64,000 nucleotides of DNA from positions 28,095,286 to 28,159,285 of the forward strand of contig OU862913.1 of assembly GCA_917880885.1 (NCBI GenBank), read 5' to 3'. The stretch comes from Limnephilus marmoratus (Eukaryota; Arthropoda; Insecta; Trichoptera; Limnephilidae). Under the pieces are notes generated by a model, which was given only the letters and a program-made list of their open reading frames with translations, had not been told where the DNA came from and ran no database searches. Numbering within the stretch: the stretch's first letter is position 1; each line of letters begins with the position of its first letter. This document shows, piece after piece, positions 21,700 to 33,314 of this stretch. A program made the position numbers and the translations under genes.

Positions 21700-22920
21700 A
21701 AGAGCACTGCCGATGCTATTATTGCGGTTACAGACTTTCTTATTTCAAATTTAGATAAGGGTTAAAAATGCATTTCTATCTTCCTAGACCTCTCAAAAGC
21801 TTTTGATACTATCTCCCTTGACATCCTTATTAATAAACTAAAAACCATTGGTATAAGAGGGAAAGATCTCGAATTTCTTCAAAGTTACTTAACTAATCGA
21901 ACCCAAAGTGTCAAAATCGAAAACAAATTCAGCCAACCCCTTCCTATAACTTATGGAGTTCCTCAAGGAAGCGTCTTAGGCCCTACTTTGTTTCTCATAT
22001 ACATAAACGATCTTTGTAACCTAATGATAGATGGAAAAATTGTAAGTTTTGCTGACGATACTGTGCTACTCATTCAATCTGACACTTGGTTAGACGCATA
22101 CAAAGTGGCTGAGAAATCAATTAACTCTGTTAAAAAATGGCTAGATATTAATTCTCTTGCACTAAATACTACCAAAACAAAATACATTACTTCTAGTATA
22201 AATATCGTTGGCCAACCTAATAAAGATGTTGAAATAAAAGTACATGAATGTTCTTGCTTTCACGATACATTCTGTCAATGTCCTTGCCTAGATCGAACGG
22301 ACCATATCAAATACCTTGGTCTAACATTTGATCAATATCTTAAGTGGAATACACATTGCCTACTTATCACGAATAAACTTAGAAAACATATTTATTTCTT
22401 CAAAAACATTAGAAACATACTAGACTCCAAATCTATGAAAATTGTTTATTACTCTCTTTGTCAATCAATCATTGAATATGGAATAATCGCTTGGGGAGGT
22501 GCAACACAATCTGCTATAGATTCATTATCGAAGGCACAAAAATTAATTATGAAAGTTATTCTTAAAGTTCCCATTATAACAAGTACTGTAGATATATTCA
22601 AAAAATTCCCTGTATTAGATATACGACAAATTTACACAAAAACAATTTTAACTCATCTGTTTAAAAATAAAACACGTACATTTTATGTAAATACCCAAAA
22701 TATTGTAAACACACGGCACAAAACCAAAGAACTCATGCAAACACCTAAAACAAACACAACATTTGGTCAAAGAAATTACAAATACATTGCGCCTAAAATA
22801 TACAATAACCTACCTAATAAAACAAGACAATCGAATAATATTAACAAATACAAAATCCTGATTAAACAATGGATCATCGAAAAAGGTCGTGCAATAATTA
22901 GTCACCTCACCCAAATATAA
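21700..22920 (+). pseudogene. LINE reverse transcriptase (inside Gypsy)
   Basis: Motif A (FLDLSKAFDTI), the YGVPQGSVLGPTLFLIY block and the catalytic FADDTVLL are intact; a longer open part runs from ATG 21988 to 22920 (310 codons). A TAA near 21763 breaks the frame upstream of motif A. Just before KYLGLTFD there is a short Cys-rich insertion (ECSCFHDTFCQCPC) of the kind seen in some CR1-like elements. The thumb (IIEYGIIAWGG) and C-terminal tail (YNNLPNKTRQ) follow. No endonuclease, as expected for a 5'-truncated copy. Confidence 0.88.
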
Positions 22921-23125
22921 TCCTCTATCTCATTATTGTTACCACTAACCAACCTGAAAATTTGTCAAATATTTTTGCTGTATTGAAAAGTGTACTCTAT
23001 TAATATTTATAAAATATTTGTAAACTAGCCTGTCTCGAAACAGGTTTTCCTAGTGAGACTGGCAAGGCCAAAAAAATATATGTAAACCTTTTTATATAGA
23101 TGCAAATAATAAATAAAAAAAAATA
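21700..23125 (+). mobile_element. 5'-truncated CR1-like LINE inserted between Gypsy protease and RT
   Basis: The RT ORF begins abruptly near 21700 and the insert ends in an A-rich tail (aataataaataaaaaaaaa) near 23125. After it the Gypsy frame resumes (LSDVVKKFESIS). A stem-loop (gcctgtctcgaaacagg) lies in the 3' UTR at about 23029-23046. The target duplication is not certain. Confidence 0.8.
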
Positions 23126-23139
23126 AAAAATTCGGCCTG

Positions 23140-23620
23140 CCTCTTCACTAACAAATGCAGAAAACAAGCCCTTTCGGACGTTGTCAAAAAATTTGAATCC
23201 ATTTCTTACGAAAAAAAGGGATTAGGGTTGACTCATCTAGTCCAACATAAAATACATACTACGGGTCCACCTATTAAACAACGTTATTTCCCACTGTCTC
23301 CGGCAAGACAACGTCAACTTGACGCAGAAGTAGATGAGATGTTAAAGCTTGGGGTCATCCGTCCTTCGCGATCTCCATGGTCGAGTCCAGTGCTCATAGT
23401 TAAAAAAAAAGACGGAACGGGTCGTTTTCGTCTGGACTCCAGGAAAATTAACGATGTTACAACACGCGATTCCTATCCATTACCATACATAACAAGGATC
23501 CTAGACAAGCTAGGCGGTGCCAGATACATCTCGTCTATAGACTTCTAAAGCCTTTTGGCAAATTGCATTAGATAAGGACTCCTGTCAGAAGACAGCGTTC
23601 GTTGTACCCGGTCGTGGATT
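23140..23620 (+). pseudogene. Gypsy RT, N-terminal half
   Basis: The frame starts with LSDVVKKF and goes through KQRYFPLSP, the fingers region VIRPSRSPWSSPVLIVKKKDGT and RFRLDSRKIND, to motif A (YISSIDF). A frameshift at about 23546 puts KAFWQIALDKD in another frame; a missing base near 23165 offsets the start. The RT stops at 23620, where the hAT-type insertion begins inside the segment before FTRMPFGL. Confidence 0.88.
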
Positions 23621-23858
23621 CAGTGGCGGCGTAGGGTAGATTGGCACCCGGGGCGGTTTTGTATTGAACACCCTACATAAAATAAAACACCAAATACTAC
23701 ACATGCTTACGAGATTTCATTTTACTAAAATATTCAATCACAATATCAAGAATGTTTTCCTGTCTCTTTTAATTGATAACATAGAAAAGTTGATTATTCG
23801 CGCTTGGCTCATTGTGGACCTTAAATAAGATTTTATTAAGGACACAGTAAAAGATATT

Positions 23859-23930
23859 GGCACCTCTGGGACTCGAACGCAAGACCTTCCGTTTACATGG
23901 AAACAACTCTACCAACTGAGCTAAGGTGTC
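23859..23930 (-). tRNA. tRNA-like sequence (degenerate)
   Basis: The minus strand gives a 72-nt near-cloverleaf: acceptor GACACCT/AGGTGCC (one mismatch), a D-arm with TTAGCTCAGTTGGTAGAG, an anticodon stem TTTCC/GGAAG with an 8-nt loop, and a T-arm with GTTCGAGTCCC whose stem is disrupted. AATATCTTTT, a possible Pol III terminator, follows. The 8-nt loop and broken T-stem argue against a working tRNA. The flank 23931-24070 matches that of the sister sequence at 45281-45352. Confidence 0.5.
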
Positions 23931-24070
23931 TATATCCAATTCGGTCACATTTAACTGTATCATTCTTCGACTAAGAATTACCAACTTTATCTTCATTTTA
24001 CTAATGCATATATTATTGGCTGCTACCTTTATATATGATTGCATGATTCAAACCAGAACTAAATGCTATC

Positions 24071-25007
24071 TACAAGGGCGGATCCCTCCCTACCCCTAAA
24101 TCAGCCAAGTCCCAGAGGTGGCGATAACTTTGATTTACTTTACTTATCTGATTTTTCTGTCTCCAGATTTTCGATTGAGTTTCGATAATTTCTTCTTTCA
24201 ACGCCTGCTTTGCCGGTGTTGGGATCACACATCACTTCGAGTGTTGATACAAGCTTCTCAAAATGATGAAGAAAAGGTTTTAGAAAGGGAATTAGAAATT
24301 ATATTCGAAAATATATATATATATATTTATGTCATACCACATTTTGTGGCTCATCTTAGAAGAAGCCACTTAAGTTGCTCATTCTTTCGCATGTAATATA
24401 TACTTACGTAGATGAAGTACCAACATGCTGTCTTTTAAATTTTGTTTAAAATATGGTCAGCTATAATATGTAATCAAAAATTATGTTTATTTATTAAAAA
24501 AATATATCTTAAAATAACGTGCATTCCTTGATCTATTTTAAGAACACACTTACCGCATCAAGCTACGTTGCCAAGTTTAATGTTACCAATATAGTCACAT
24601 ATGTAGGTAGGTTGACAGAACAGTTTGGATGTTGCTTGTTGATTATTCACACATATTTATCATTTCTAGCGGCCGTTTTTGATTATTGGCGCGTTTTTTT
24701 TAAATTGTAGTATGATTTGCTAATTAATATTGTTATTTATTTGGTGTTTACGGTTGTTTTTTTTTTGTGTTAAGGTTTATTTTATTATTATCATAAATAA
24801 AATTAGGTATTTAAATACATATTGGTGTAGTTTCTTTTATGTGCTACATAATTATTTTATCTTAGTTTTACTAGTGTTTTCGAAAAATTATGAATAAACT
24901 TATTAGAAATATATTACATAATTTACTTTATTCATTGATTCGTACGTTTCTTTAAGTTGTCACCTCCGATCTATATGGATAAAATCGATCTAAAAGAAAC
25001 TAACTAA
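24071..25007. other. Spacer inside the hAT-type insertion
   Basis: AT-rich; a short (AT)n at about 24311-24326. No credible gene. Confidence 0.4.
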
Positions 25008-26380
25008 CTAACCATCACGCCGTTTCCCGCAGGGGTAGGCAGAGAGGACGGACCGCCAAACAACTCGGTCTTGGCACACACTCTTTGCCTCACTCACATT
25101 CATACATCGTATCATACATTCTCTTCTATTATTCTGACTTTTGACACGGCCCGACTCAAGTATCTGATTCACTTGATCGTGCCATGTCTTCCTCGGGCGT
25201 CCCCGACTTCTTCTACCATTCACATTTGCATCATATATTCTTTTTACACTACTTTCTTCGCTCATTCGCTCTACGTGCCCAAACCATCTGAGGGTCCCTT
25301 TCTTAATTTTGCTCATTATTAAATTATTATTATTATACTTAGTTGCTATCATATTTTACAATTTACAAATAGAGACGGACCGCCAAATAATATTAATTGG
25401 TTAAATTGTATTTTTTCTCGCATTAGCACCACACCTGATAAAAAATCCCTCAGTGTCTTTGTCATCTTTGGGGATGCTGTGTGGAGGGTTTTTTTTAGGG
25501 AAAGGAAGAAGAGGAAGTTCTGTAATGAAATAATTTGGTATCTTAACCGTAAATCCAGAACTAAATTTTGTATGAAATAGGCCGCGAAGAAGTTTCTCTT
25601 TTCAAGAGCAATTATAATACTCTTAGAAGAAGTCGAGGACGCCCGAGGAAGACATGGCACGATCAAGTGAATCAGATACTTGAGTCGGGTCATGTCAAAA
25701 GTCAGAATAATAGAAGAGAATGTTTGAGACGATGTATGAATGTGAGTGAGGCAAAGAGTGTGTGCCAAGACCGAGTTGTTTGGCGGTCCGTCCTCTCTGC
25801 CTACCCCTGCGGGGAAACGGCGTGATGGTCGTCTCATACATACTCTTCTATTATTCTGACTTTTGACATGGCCCGTCTCAAGTATCTGATTCACTTGATC
25901 GTGCCATGTCTTCCTCGGGCGTCCCCGACTTCTTCTACCATTCACATTTGCATCATATATTCTTTTTACACTACTTTCTTCGCTCATTCGCTCTACGTGC
26001 CCAAACCATCTGAGGGTCCCTTTCTTAATTTTGCTCATTATTAAATTATTATTATACTTAGTTGCTATCATATTTTACAATTTACAAATAGAGACGGACC
26101 GCCAAACAACTCGATCTTGGCACACACTCCTTGCCTCGTTCACATGCATACTTCGTCTCATACATGCTCTTTTATTATTCTGACTCTTGAAATGGCTCGA
26201 CTCAAGTATCTGATTCACTTGGTCGTGCCATGTCTTCCTCGGGCGTCCCCGACTTCTTCTAGCATTCACATTTGCGTCATCATATATTCTCCTTACACTA
26301 TTTTTCTCGTTCATTTGCTTTACATGCCCAACCAATCTAAGCGTCTCTTTCTTAATCTTACTCGTTACGCTTACATCAGG
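25008..26380. repeat. Cluster of four RTE-like LINE tail copies in mixed orientation
   Basis: Copies lie at about 25008-25352 (-), 25620-25825 (+), 25830-26071 (-) and 26090-26380 (-). Each carries the same C-terminal coding tail: TLRWFGHVERM, then GRRSRGRPRKTWHDQV and VVWRSVLSAYPCG. GRPRKTW and the preceding RWFGHV are typical of the end of RTE-like polymerases, and only this tail is present. A common boundary (agagacggaccgccaaa) marks several copies. The plus copy faces a minus copy, so the region can form long hairpins. A family A tail (-) lies at 25455-25522. Confidence 0.75.
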
Positions 26381-27315
26381 CTTACATTATGTGCGGATCA
26401 TTATTATTCATTTCGGTCTACTTTCATCATTTCTCTACCAGTTCCGAGCCTCACAGCGAAGCATTAGGGTAGGTACCAGCACTCCATTATGGACGGCTAG
26501 CTTCGCTTCTTTCGATAGTTTTTTAGACCGGGGTAATATAATTACACTAAGAACAGTTTTACTCTGTATCTCAGTTGTCTTTTACACCATATACTCAATA
26601 ATTTTGGTAATCATAGAAAAACTATTTGCTTATCGATCTGTTTTTAAAACTGTATATTGCATTGCTAGTTTTTTTAATATAAAATAATTTCTATCAAATT
26701 CCGGCAAAGTATCTGTAGCCCTCCCCCTCTCCGCCACGCATCGCATAGCGTTACCCCGTGCCTACAAACTGAAGATTCCACGGACTGGTAGCGGATCGGT
26801 AATAGTTGCATTTTAATAAAAAGGGAAGTGTCATAATAATTGAATCACGCTAGCTTCCTTAATATCGCTTTTACTTTTTTACTTTACTTAAGTTGAAAAT
26901 GGGCGTTGGCGTAACTTGACAATTCAAGCAATAATAAGCAATTTCTAAGTTATTAATGGAAAGGACTACATCCCGTTCGCTTACACTTTGCATTTCCTAT
27001 GATCTTTTTACAATGCTTAAATATTTGCGTGCCGGTACTAGATGATTCCGTCTGGGACATTTCCGGTAAAATATTGAATTTACCATTTTTAGAAACATCA
27101 CTCCAATTATACCCGTCTCTGTTTGTCGTGTGAAATAAAAATATATCAGAAAGAGACAATCATTATTGTTTAATTGGTTGAAGGAATTTGTAAAAATGAA
27201 CTCCAACATTGTACAGGTGGTTTAAGTCTACATTGTATAAATAGTCTTAAATTGGGTTTTCGGTTTTAATTGCTAACTTGTTTAGATTAGGTGGTAATAT
27301 TCATCTGGGAGGCGG
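26381..27315. other. Spacer inside the hAT-type insertion
   Basis: AT-rich with one GC-richer patch at about 26700-26800. Nothing recognised. Confidence 0.4.
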
Positions 27316-27775
27316 ATATGTGTACCGCCGCCCCGAGAACCATTATTGGATAACCAACACCTTTGCCATAGAGGCAGGGCTGGGCAAAATACATGCATTA
27401 CTGTAATTAAAATACAAATTACAAAATACTTTTTCGCATGTATTTAAAATACGAAATACAAAATACTTTCAAGTCGTGTATTTGAAATACAAAATACAGT
27501 ATTTTAACCATTTTTAAATTTCAAATACAAAATACAAAATACAAATTACAAAATACATTTGGTTTAGGTAGAACCTTTGGTTGCAATAAATTGTCGTAAG
27601 TGCCCATATCTAAGAGTGCGTTTCCATTGAAGCAAAGCAGAGCATAGTGAAACAGAGACGTGCTAAAATTGACTAATCATATTGCTCAGGACACACATCT
27701 CGTCTCCGCTCCACTTGTAAAGATTTGTGGTATAGGACTTAGGTGTTAGATTATAATAATTATTATTATAATAAC

Positions 27776-27975
27776 ACTAGCTGGTTCCCGGTATGCGTTG
27801 CACTGCAATATTCAAAGAAATAAATTGTTTCTCCCTGCATGTCCTTTCCCGTGCGTCCCCGTTCCCCTACCGCTTCCCTTTACCCTCTTGCATTCCCCGT
27901 ACACCTTCCCTGCCTACCCTCTCCCCTCTTCCGCTCCCCCATCCCGCCAACCCCTCCCGCGTTCCATATATTTAG
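27776..27975 (+). repeat. Family D repeat (plus copy)
   Basis: Starts near ctagctggttcccggtatgc and continues with pyrimidine-rich sequence; matches the inverse complement of 8400-8575 in the shared starting part. Confidence 0.5.
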
Positions 27976-28439
27976 TCCCAGAACATTTTTCTATATTATA
28001 AAAACAATCAATAAAATCTGGTACCTAACATAGGTACCTATTTAAAATATCTATAATTTTAAAAATCCAATGAAAATTCTTTGGTTACAAAAAAACAGCT
28101 GCCTGCTAAATTTATTTTCATCTAACGCGCGAACTGTCAAACGTGCGTAGTTAAAATAGTCGTTAAGTTTTCTGAAATTATCCCATTTTCTGCGTAATTT
28201 TCTTAATTTTTCTTTCCGTAAGAACCTTCTAAAAGTATAAGAAAACTTAAAAAAAATGAATGAAATAGGTAAAGTCATTTTGAAGTTATGGCGTGACCAA
28301 GGGAAACAAGGATTCATTTTTATATATAAATGGATGACATTTGTGTAGCGAAGTTTTGTGTTATTTCACTTCAAGTGCGCTCTACAGTAGTTAACTTAAA
28401 AACATTCTAGTATTCAGTCCAATATTTTATTTCTAGTAT

Positions 28440-29060
28440 TCAGTCCATTATTTAATTATTCCAATAGTGCTCGATCAAAAACTGGGCGTACTGTACAAGG
28501 CCCGCAGATACTTTAATAGTACACAACTGCTAACCCTGTACAAATCACAAGTGCACCCCACGGTTGAATTTGGCAGCCACCTCTGGTCTGGAGCTCCAAA
28601 ATACCTGAAAAATACCCTCGACTCTATGCAGAAACGGGCGGTCCGTTTAATAGATTCTCCCATCTTAAAAGACGGATTGCAATCTTTAGAGCACAGGCGT
28701 CGAGTTGGAATGCTATCCTGGTTCTACCGGTATTACAATGGAAGATGCTCCGAGGAACTAGCATCATTGATCCTTTCGGCACCGGTGCATAGTCGGGAAA
28801 CACATTGTACACGGTTGACATTTGTCACATGAGAACGGGTCATTTCTTCGACTCGTTCTTGTGTTCAACAGCTCGGCTGTGGAATGATTGCCGGCCTCTG
28901 TGTTTCCTCCTTCCTACAACATGGGTCTCTTCAAGACCAATGTTCATTCCTTTCTCTCCTCAAAAAGACCCTCCACACAGCATCCCAGATGACATAGGCC
29001 CTGAGGGAAATTATTTTCCTCAGGGCCTCCTGTGTGGAGTTAATGAAAAAAAAATCTAAT
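28440..29060 (+). mobile_element. 3' end of a CR1-like LINE with family A-type tail
   Basis: The coding part opens near 28467 with DQKLGVLYKARRYF, then the RT-thumb wording VHPTVEFGSHLW, LDSMQKRAVRLID and LEHRRRVGMLSWF. A frameshift near 28800 leads to the tail FFDSFLCSTARLWND, then the end of the ORF. The 3' UTR has gccctgaggg-aaattatttt-cctcagggc, a perfect stem-loop, then tgtggagttaatgaaaaaaaa. That terminal part equals the end of family A. The RT palm is missing. Confidence 0.8.
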
Positions 29061-29314
29061 ACTATGATACAAGAGTGTACCATACAAAGCAATGACAAGT
29101 ATGATACAAAATGTACAATAACAGTGCTATTATAGCACAGGACAATAATAATAACTAGCATGAAGTAAAAAAAAATATAGTACAGTACATTATAAAGCAA
29201 TTATAAGGGGGCATACATTAATTAGGTGAGCAGTTTTTCTTCCAAACTAGACTCCCCCCGCCCCTTGGTGAGATAATTTGGACCACTTCGTTTATTCTTT
29301 TCAAGTACCGTGAG

Positions 29315-29342
29315 ATTTTGCTGGACCCCCCCCCCCCCCTCC
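29315..29342. repeat. Poly-C tract
   Basis: A run of about 14 C within gctggacccccc...tcctttttt. Confidence 0.8.
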
Positions 29343-29834
29343 TTTTTTGAGCTCACATAATTAATGTATGCCCCCTAAGAGAACTACAAATAATCATTAG
29401 TAAAGAGTCCTATAGCAAAGGACAATAGTAGGTACAGGATTCTAGCGTTTTTAGTCTATGTATTATCTATGTGTGGTTATTTTTAATTATCATTATTAAA
29501 ATCACTAAATGTATTTGAAAATGTATTTTGAAGCCTTAAGTATTTGAAATACAAATTACAAAATACCTCAGCAGCAGGTAATTGAAATACCAATTACCAA
29601 ATACATTGTATTTGTATATTATTGTATTTCAAATACGTATTTCAATTACAAGTTTTTCAAATACTGCCCAGCCCTGGCCATAGGTCACTCCAAGTGGTAA
29701 GCTATGTTTGGTGACTTAGCAGGGGTGTCCGGGTTCATGGGATGAGGTTTGTCCGGGTCTTGTTGGCGGATGCGTCTACCCACCAGCTGCATGGCAGGAC
29801 GGATCGGGATAGACTGTTTTTTTTACATTAGGTC

Positions 29835-30215
29835 AACACAGGAGGCCCTGAGGAAAATAATTTCCCACAGGGCCTATGTCATCTTTGGGGATGCTGTGTG
29901 AAGGGTCTTTTTAGGAAAGGAAGGAGAGCAAGTTCTGAAAAGGAAAAGGGATGAAGGGTAGGTAGGAATCTGGGAGTCAGTGTGTCCAGGAATCTATCCC
30001 TCCCACTGCGGTGAAAGGCTATGTTCCGAGAGAGTACGGCTGGAGAAATCAAAGGGACTCCCTCAACACTCTCTCCCAATCCATCCTGCCATGCAGCTGG
30101 TGGGCAGAGATGCATCCGCCGCCAAGACCCGGATAATCCTCACCCCATGAACCCGGGCACCCCTGCTAAGTCACCAAACGTAGCGAACGACTTGGGGTGA
30201 CCTATCGCAGAGGTG
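29835..30215 (-). repeat. Family A, minus copy 4
   Basis: Starts (on plus) with acaggaggccctgagg and the stem-loop partner cagggcct, runs through gaatctgggagtcagtgtg and aacccgggcacccctgc, ends at accaaacgtagcgaac. Confidence 0.8.
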
Positions 30216-30439
30216 ATTTTAGATTTTCACGGCCATAAGTATTTTTGTTATTAGTTTTTGGGGTATTATGCCGTGTATACCTCCTTCTTTAGCCAAAGTT
30301 TCGGACAGCGTTGCAGTGTCCATCATCAGGGCAGATGTGTAATCTCTTTCAACCCATCGCCTTGCAATGCAGTGGGAGAGATGGATTCATATATCTCTCA
30401 CCCGCGACCTCCGGATTCGTAGTCGAAGTTCGCAATCTC

Positions 30440-30900
30440 ATTTTTTTTACAGTAGCTCCACATAGGAGGCCCTGAGAAAAATAATTTCCCTCAGGGCCTA
30501 TGTCATCTAAGGGGATGCTGTGTGGAGGGTCTTTTTAAGGAAGGGAAGGATAGGAAGTTCTGGGAAGGAAAAAGGTATGTGGGGTGGATAGGAATCTGGG
30601 GTCAATGTGTCTAGGAGTGACGAACCTAAAATTCCATCCCTCCAAATGCGGTGCAAGGCGATGGGTCGAGAGAGTCCGGCTGGAAAGGACAAAAGGCCTC
30701 CCTCAACCAAACTCTCTTATCCGGCCCGCCACGCAGCAGGGCAGACCTATCCGCCGCCACGTCCTGGACAAACCTGATACCATGAACCCGGGCACCCCTG
30801 CTTAGTCACCAAACGTAGCAAACTGCTTGCAGAGGTGTTGGTTATACAGTAATGGTTCCCGGGGCGGCGGTACCCATACCCGCTTCCCAAATTGGAATAC
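30440..30900 (-). repeat. Family A, minus copy 5 (near full length)
   Basis: Runs from aggaggccctgag at the left to the head cggggcggcggtacccatac at the right (about 450 bp), the longest uninterrupted copy. A stray middle fragment (cttgcaatgcagtgggag) lies at about 30350-30390. Confidence 0.85.
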
Positions 30901-30959
30901 CTCGTTTACAATTAGTCCTTATTCAAGTCATCTTAGGTATGATTAGTCTATTGTATATT

Positions 30960-31240
30960 TATCGGCGTAGTCCAGCGGTAAGGCTCTTGACTCGCACTCC
31001 GAAGGTCGCGGGATTATAATTTGTGTTATTTGACAATTTATTTAGTAAAAATAATACATATATTTTATATTTGCAGCACTTTCCAGAGTGGAAGATACTC
31101 TCAGTATCGCCCTGGTGTAAGACCACCATTCAGAATTGAAATGTTGCGTGATATGGCTTTAGCCGTGTTTGGTGACCAGATCTGAATAGTCAGGAACTTC
31201 CCAACCTTCCTCTTCCCTATCTCCTTCCCCTATCCACTAC
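30960..31240 (+). mobile_element. SINE family B, 3'-truncated copy
   Basis: The tRNA head (ggcgtagtccagcggtaagg) is truncated before box B (gcgggattataat); the body ccagagtggaagatactctc and gtaagaccaccattcag follows, ending inside the pyrimidine-rich part. Confidence 0.75.
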
Positions 31241-31289
31241 GTTGTGCGATATTCATGTAAAAACAAAATAATCAAGATTTTTGAACCCT

Positions 31290-31345
31290 ACCCTAAATCC
31301 AAAATCAAATCTAAAATCAAATTCAAAATCAAATTCAAAATCATG
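31290..31345. repeat. Simple repeat (aaatcaaattcaaaat)n
   Basis: Short, imperfect tandem run of caaa/tcaaaatc units. Confidence 0.7.
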
Positions 31346-31555
31346 AGAACTGGTCGCTTCTTCGATTCGTTTTTGTGCTCAACAGCTCGGCTATGGAACG
31401 ATTTGCCGGCCTCTGGGTTTTCCCCTTTCTACAACATGGGTCTCTTCAAGACCAATGTTGACTCCCTCTTCTCCTCAAAAAGACCCTCCACACAGCATAT
31501 TAGATGACATAGGCCTTGAGGGAAATCGTTTTCTTAAGGGCCTCCTGTGTGGAGT
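31340..31555 (+). mobile_element. CR1-like LINE 3' tail (copy of the 28840-29060 end)
   Basis: Reads MRTGRFFDSFLCSTARLWND-LPA, GLFKTNVDSLFSSK and a stop, then the shared 3' UTR (gacataggccttgaggg, aagggcctcctgtgtgg). It gives a clean view of the final residues of this family. Confidence 0.78.
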
Positions 31556-31945
31556 TTTTTTTACAGTGAATACCGCACAAGAATCTCAACTGCTCCCGTC
31601 TGGAGCCAGTGACACCATGGAATCCCCAATTGGGGTATGTTGTGAGGCTGAAGGTAGTGGGGAGGGGAAGGAGGTGGGGAAGAGGAAGGTTGGGAAGTAC
31701 CTGGCGATTCAGATCTGGACACCAAACACGGCCAAAGCCATTTTCAAGCAACGTTTCAATTTTGAATGGTGGTCTTACTTACACCAGGGCGATATTGATA
31801 GTATCTTCCACTCTGGAACGTGCCGCAAATATACTATTTATTATTTTAAATGAATTAATTGTGAAATAACACAAATTAATCAAATAAAATTTGAGACCTG
31901 CGGTTTGCGAGTCAAGGGTCTCACTCCTGGACTATGTAGGCCGTA
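31555..31945 (-). mobile_element. SINE family B, minus copy
   Basis: Begins (plus) tttacagtgaataccgcac, passes ccagggcgata and ttccactctggaacg, and ends in the tRNA head near 31945 (gactatgtaggcc), from which box B is deleted. Confidence 0.78.
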
Positions 31946-33071
31946 TATTGTAATTTATTTTTAAATTATTGTTTATTTTTGTTCATAACTTTTTTTTATA
32001 AAATACACCAAAACAACAATAAAACATATTTTAATTACTTCAATACAACTAGAGACAATGCTTTTGAAAAATTGTCACGCGTAAAGTAATTACCTAGGTA
32101 CAGAACATTTTTTAAAATGAAAAACTTGTTAGATTTCTTAAATATGATAATATAATCCATTATAAAAATTACGTTCTACTAAAAAAACATTTTAAAAAAA
32201 TAATATAACTGTATGAAAAAACATATTACATGAGTACCTAATATATTTCTGAAATTTTTAGAAAACCCTGTATAGATATCATTACATTACAACTGACTAT
32301 GCTTTCAGAACGCAAAAGACAAATACAGAATGACGTAGCAAATATTTTATTTATTAAAGAAAAAACTACATAAATGTGTATTAAAATACGTAATAATATC
32401 AACCTTGTAATAAACACAAAAACAATTAACACAAAATTAATAACGATATTATAAAAGCAATTCGTAAATCAATCTTCAATTTTAAAAAAGCGCGCGAATA
32501 GCCGCTAAATATTACTCGTATAATATAATGTCTGTTCTTCTAAAACAACTAACAGTCCACAGCGAGCGCTTGACAGTAGCTACCTATGTAGATAGAATAC
32601 AACATAACATACCGGCAAACATATAACATATCGCAAAAGATTCAATCTGACATAGCAATGTCATGCGATAATAGATTTTGAGGAATTTAACCATTGAGTT
32701 CAATATCGCAAAGCATTGATAAACGACTTGGAGTTTGAATGATATTGTATGACGAGAACATCCGGCAACGTCGCATGCCGTGATGGTTATAGATGCGATA
32801 AAAAGTGTACCCAGTTGATGTTCTAAGTATTGATGAATATTTACTGATAAAAAACGCATTCCGGAGCATTAACGGTCCACGTAAAAATGTCATTTATTCA
32901 CTCAAAAATTTTTTTTACACCGTTCGACTCGTCTCATCGAGTTTGATATGATGGACTTAAAAAAAAAAAAACGATGAGCCACTAAGTGCCCAAATGAGCC
33001 AGTAAGTCGAAATGATCAAGAAGTTCCGGTAATTAAAGGACGCTTTGAGCCACTAAATGCCGTAACATAAA

Positions 33072-33073
<2 letters not shown>
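31946..33073. other. AT-rich right part of the hAT-type insertion
   Basis: No ORF of note. Contains gatgagccactaagtgcc twice in variant form (about 32973 and 33045). Confidence 0.4.

Positions 33074-33112
<39 letters not shown>
33074..33112. repeat. (AT)n microsatellite
   Basis: About 19 TA/AT dinucleotides in a row. Confidence 0.95.
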
Positions 33113-33116
<4 letters not shown>

Positions 33117-33314
33117 GCGACGCATTTCAAAATATGATAATGTAAGTAGCTAGGTACAAGAGTACGTAGTTATTTATTGAAATGTCTTTACAGCGGGAGA
33201 TTTTGTGCGCATTCTTTGTCTGTACGAGTGGGTTGTCGTTGTCACCCCTCGGGGCTTGGCACCCGGGGCGGACCGCCCCCTCCGCCCCCCCCTTACGCCG
33301 CCACTGCGTGGATT

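Larger units (their letters stand above)
27375..29676. mobile_element. Second hAT-type element, inserted in family A
   Basis: Ends are CAGGGCTGGGCA at 27375 and its inverse complement TGCCCAGCCCTG at 29665-29676. Flanks are gccatag(a)gg on the left and gccatagg on the right, an 8-bp duplication with one extra base. Subterminal DNA on both sides is packed with aaatacaaattacaaaatac-like motifs, as in many hAT elements. The interior carries a family D copy and a LINE 3' end; no transposase is recognised. Confidence 0.82.
27316..29825 (+). repeat. Family A copy 3, split by a second hAT-type element
   Basis: The head (gtaccgccgccccgagaacc, ggataaccaacacctttgcc) is at 27316-27371 and the continuation (ccataggtcactcc, ttagcaggggtgtccggg) at 29677-29825. 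The split falls inside the word tttgccataggtc of the family. Confidence 0.8.
23621..33306. mobile_element. 9.7-kb hAT-type insertion in Gypsy RT, TSD CGTGGATT
   Basis: The insertion begins CAGTGGCGGCGTAGGG and ends with the inverse complement (CTTACGCCGCCACTG). The 8-bp CGTGGATT at 23613-23620 is repeated at 33307-33314. An 8-bp TSD and CAG...CTG ends are hAT hallmarks. Subterminal segments also pair: ggcacccggggcgg occurs near 23644 and in the same orientation near 33257. No transposase is recognised inside; the interior is filled with RTE tails, family A and SINE copies, a tRNA-like sequence and a second hAT-type element. Confidence 0.9.

Noticed and set aside
23859..23930. Functional tRNA gene
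   Set aside because: 8-nt anticodon loop and disrupted T-stem.
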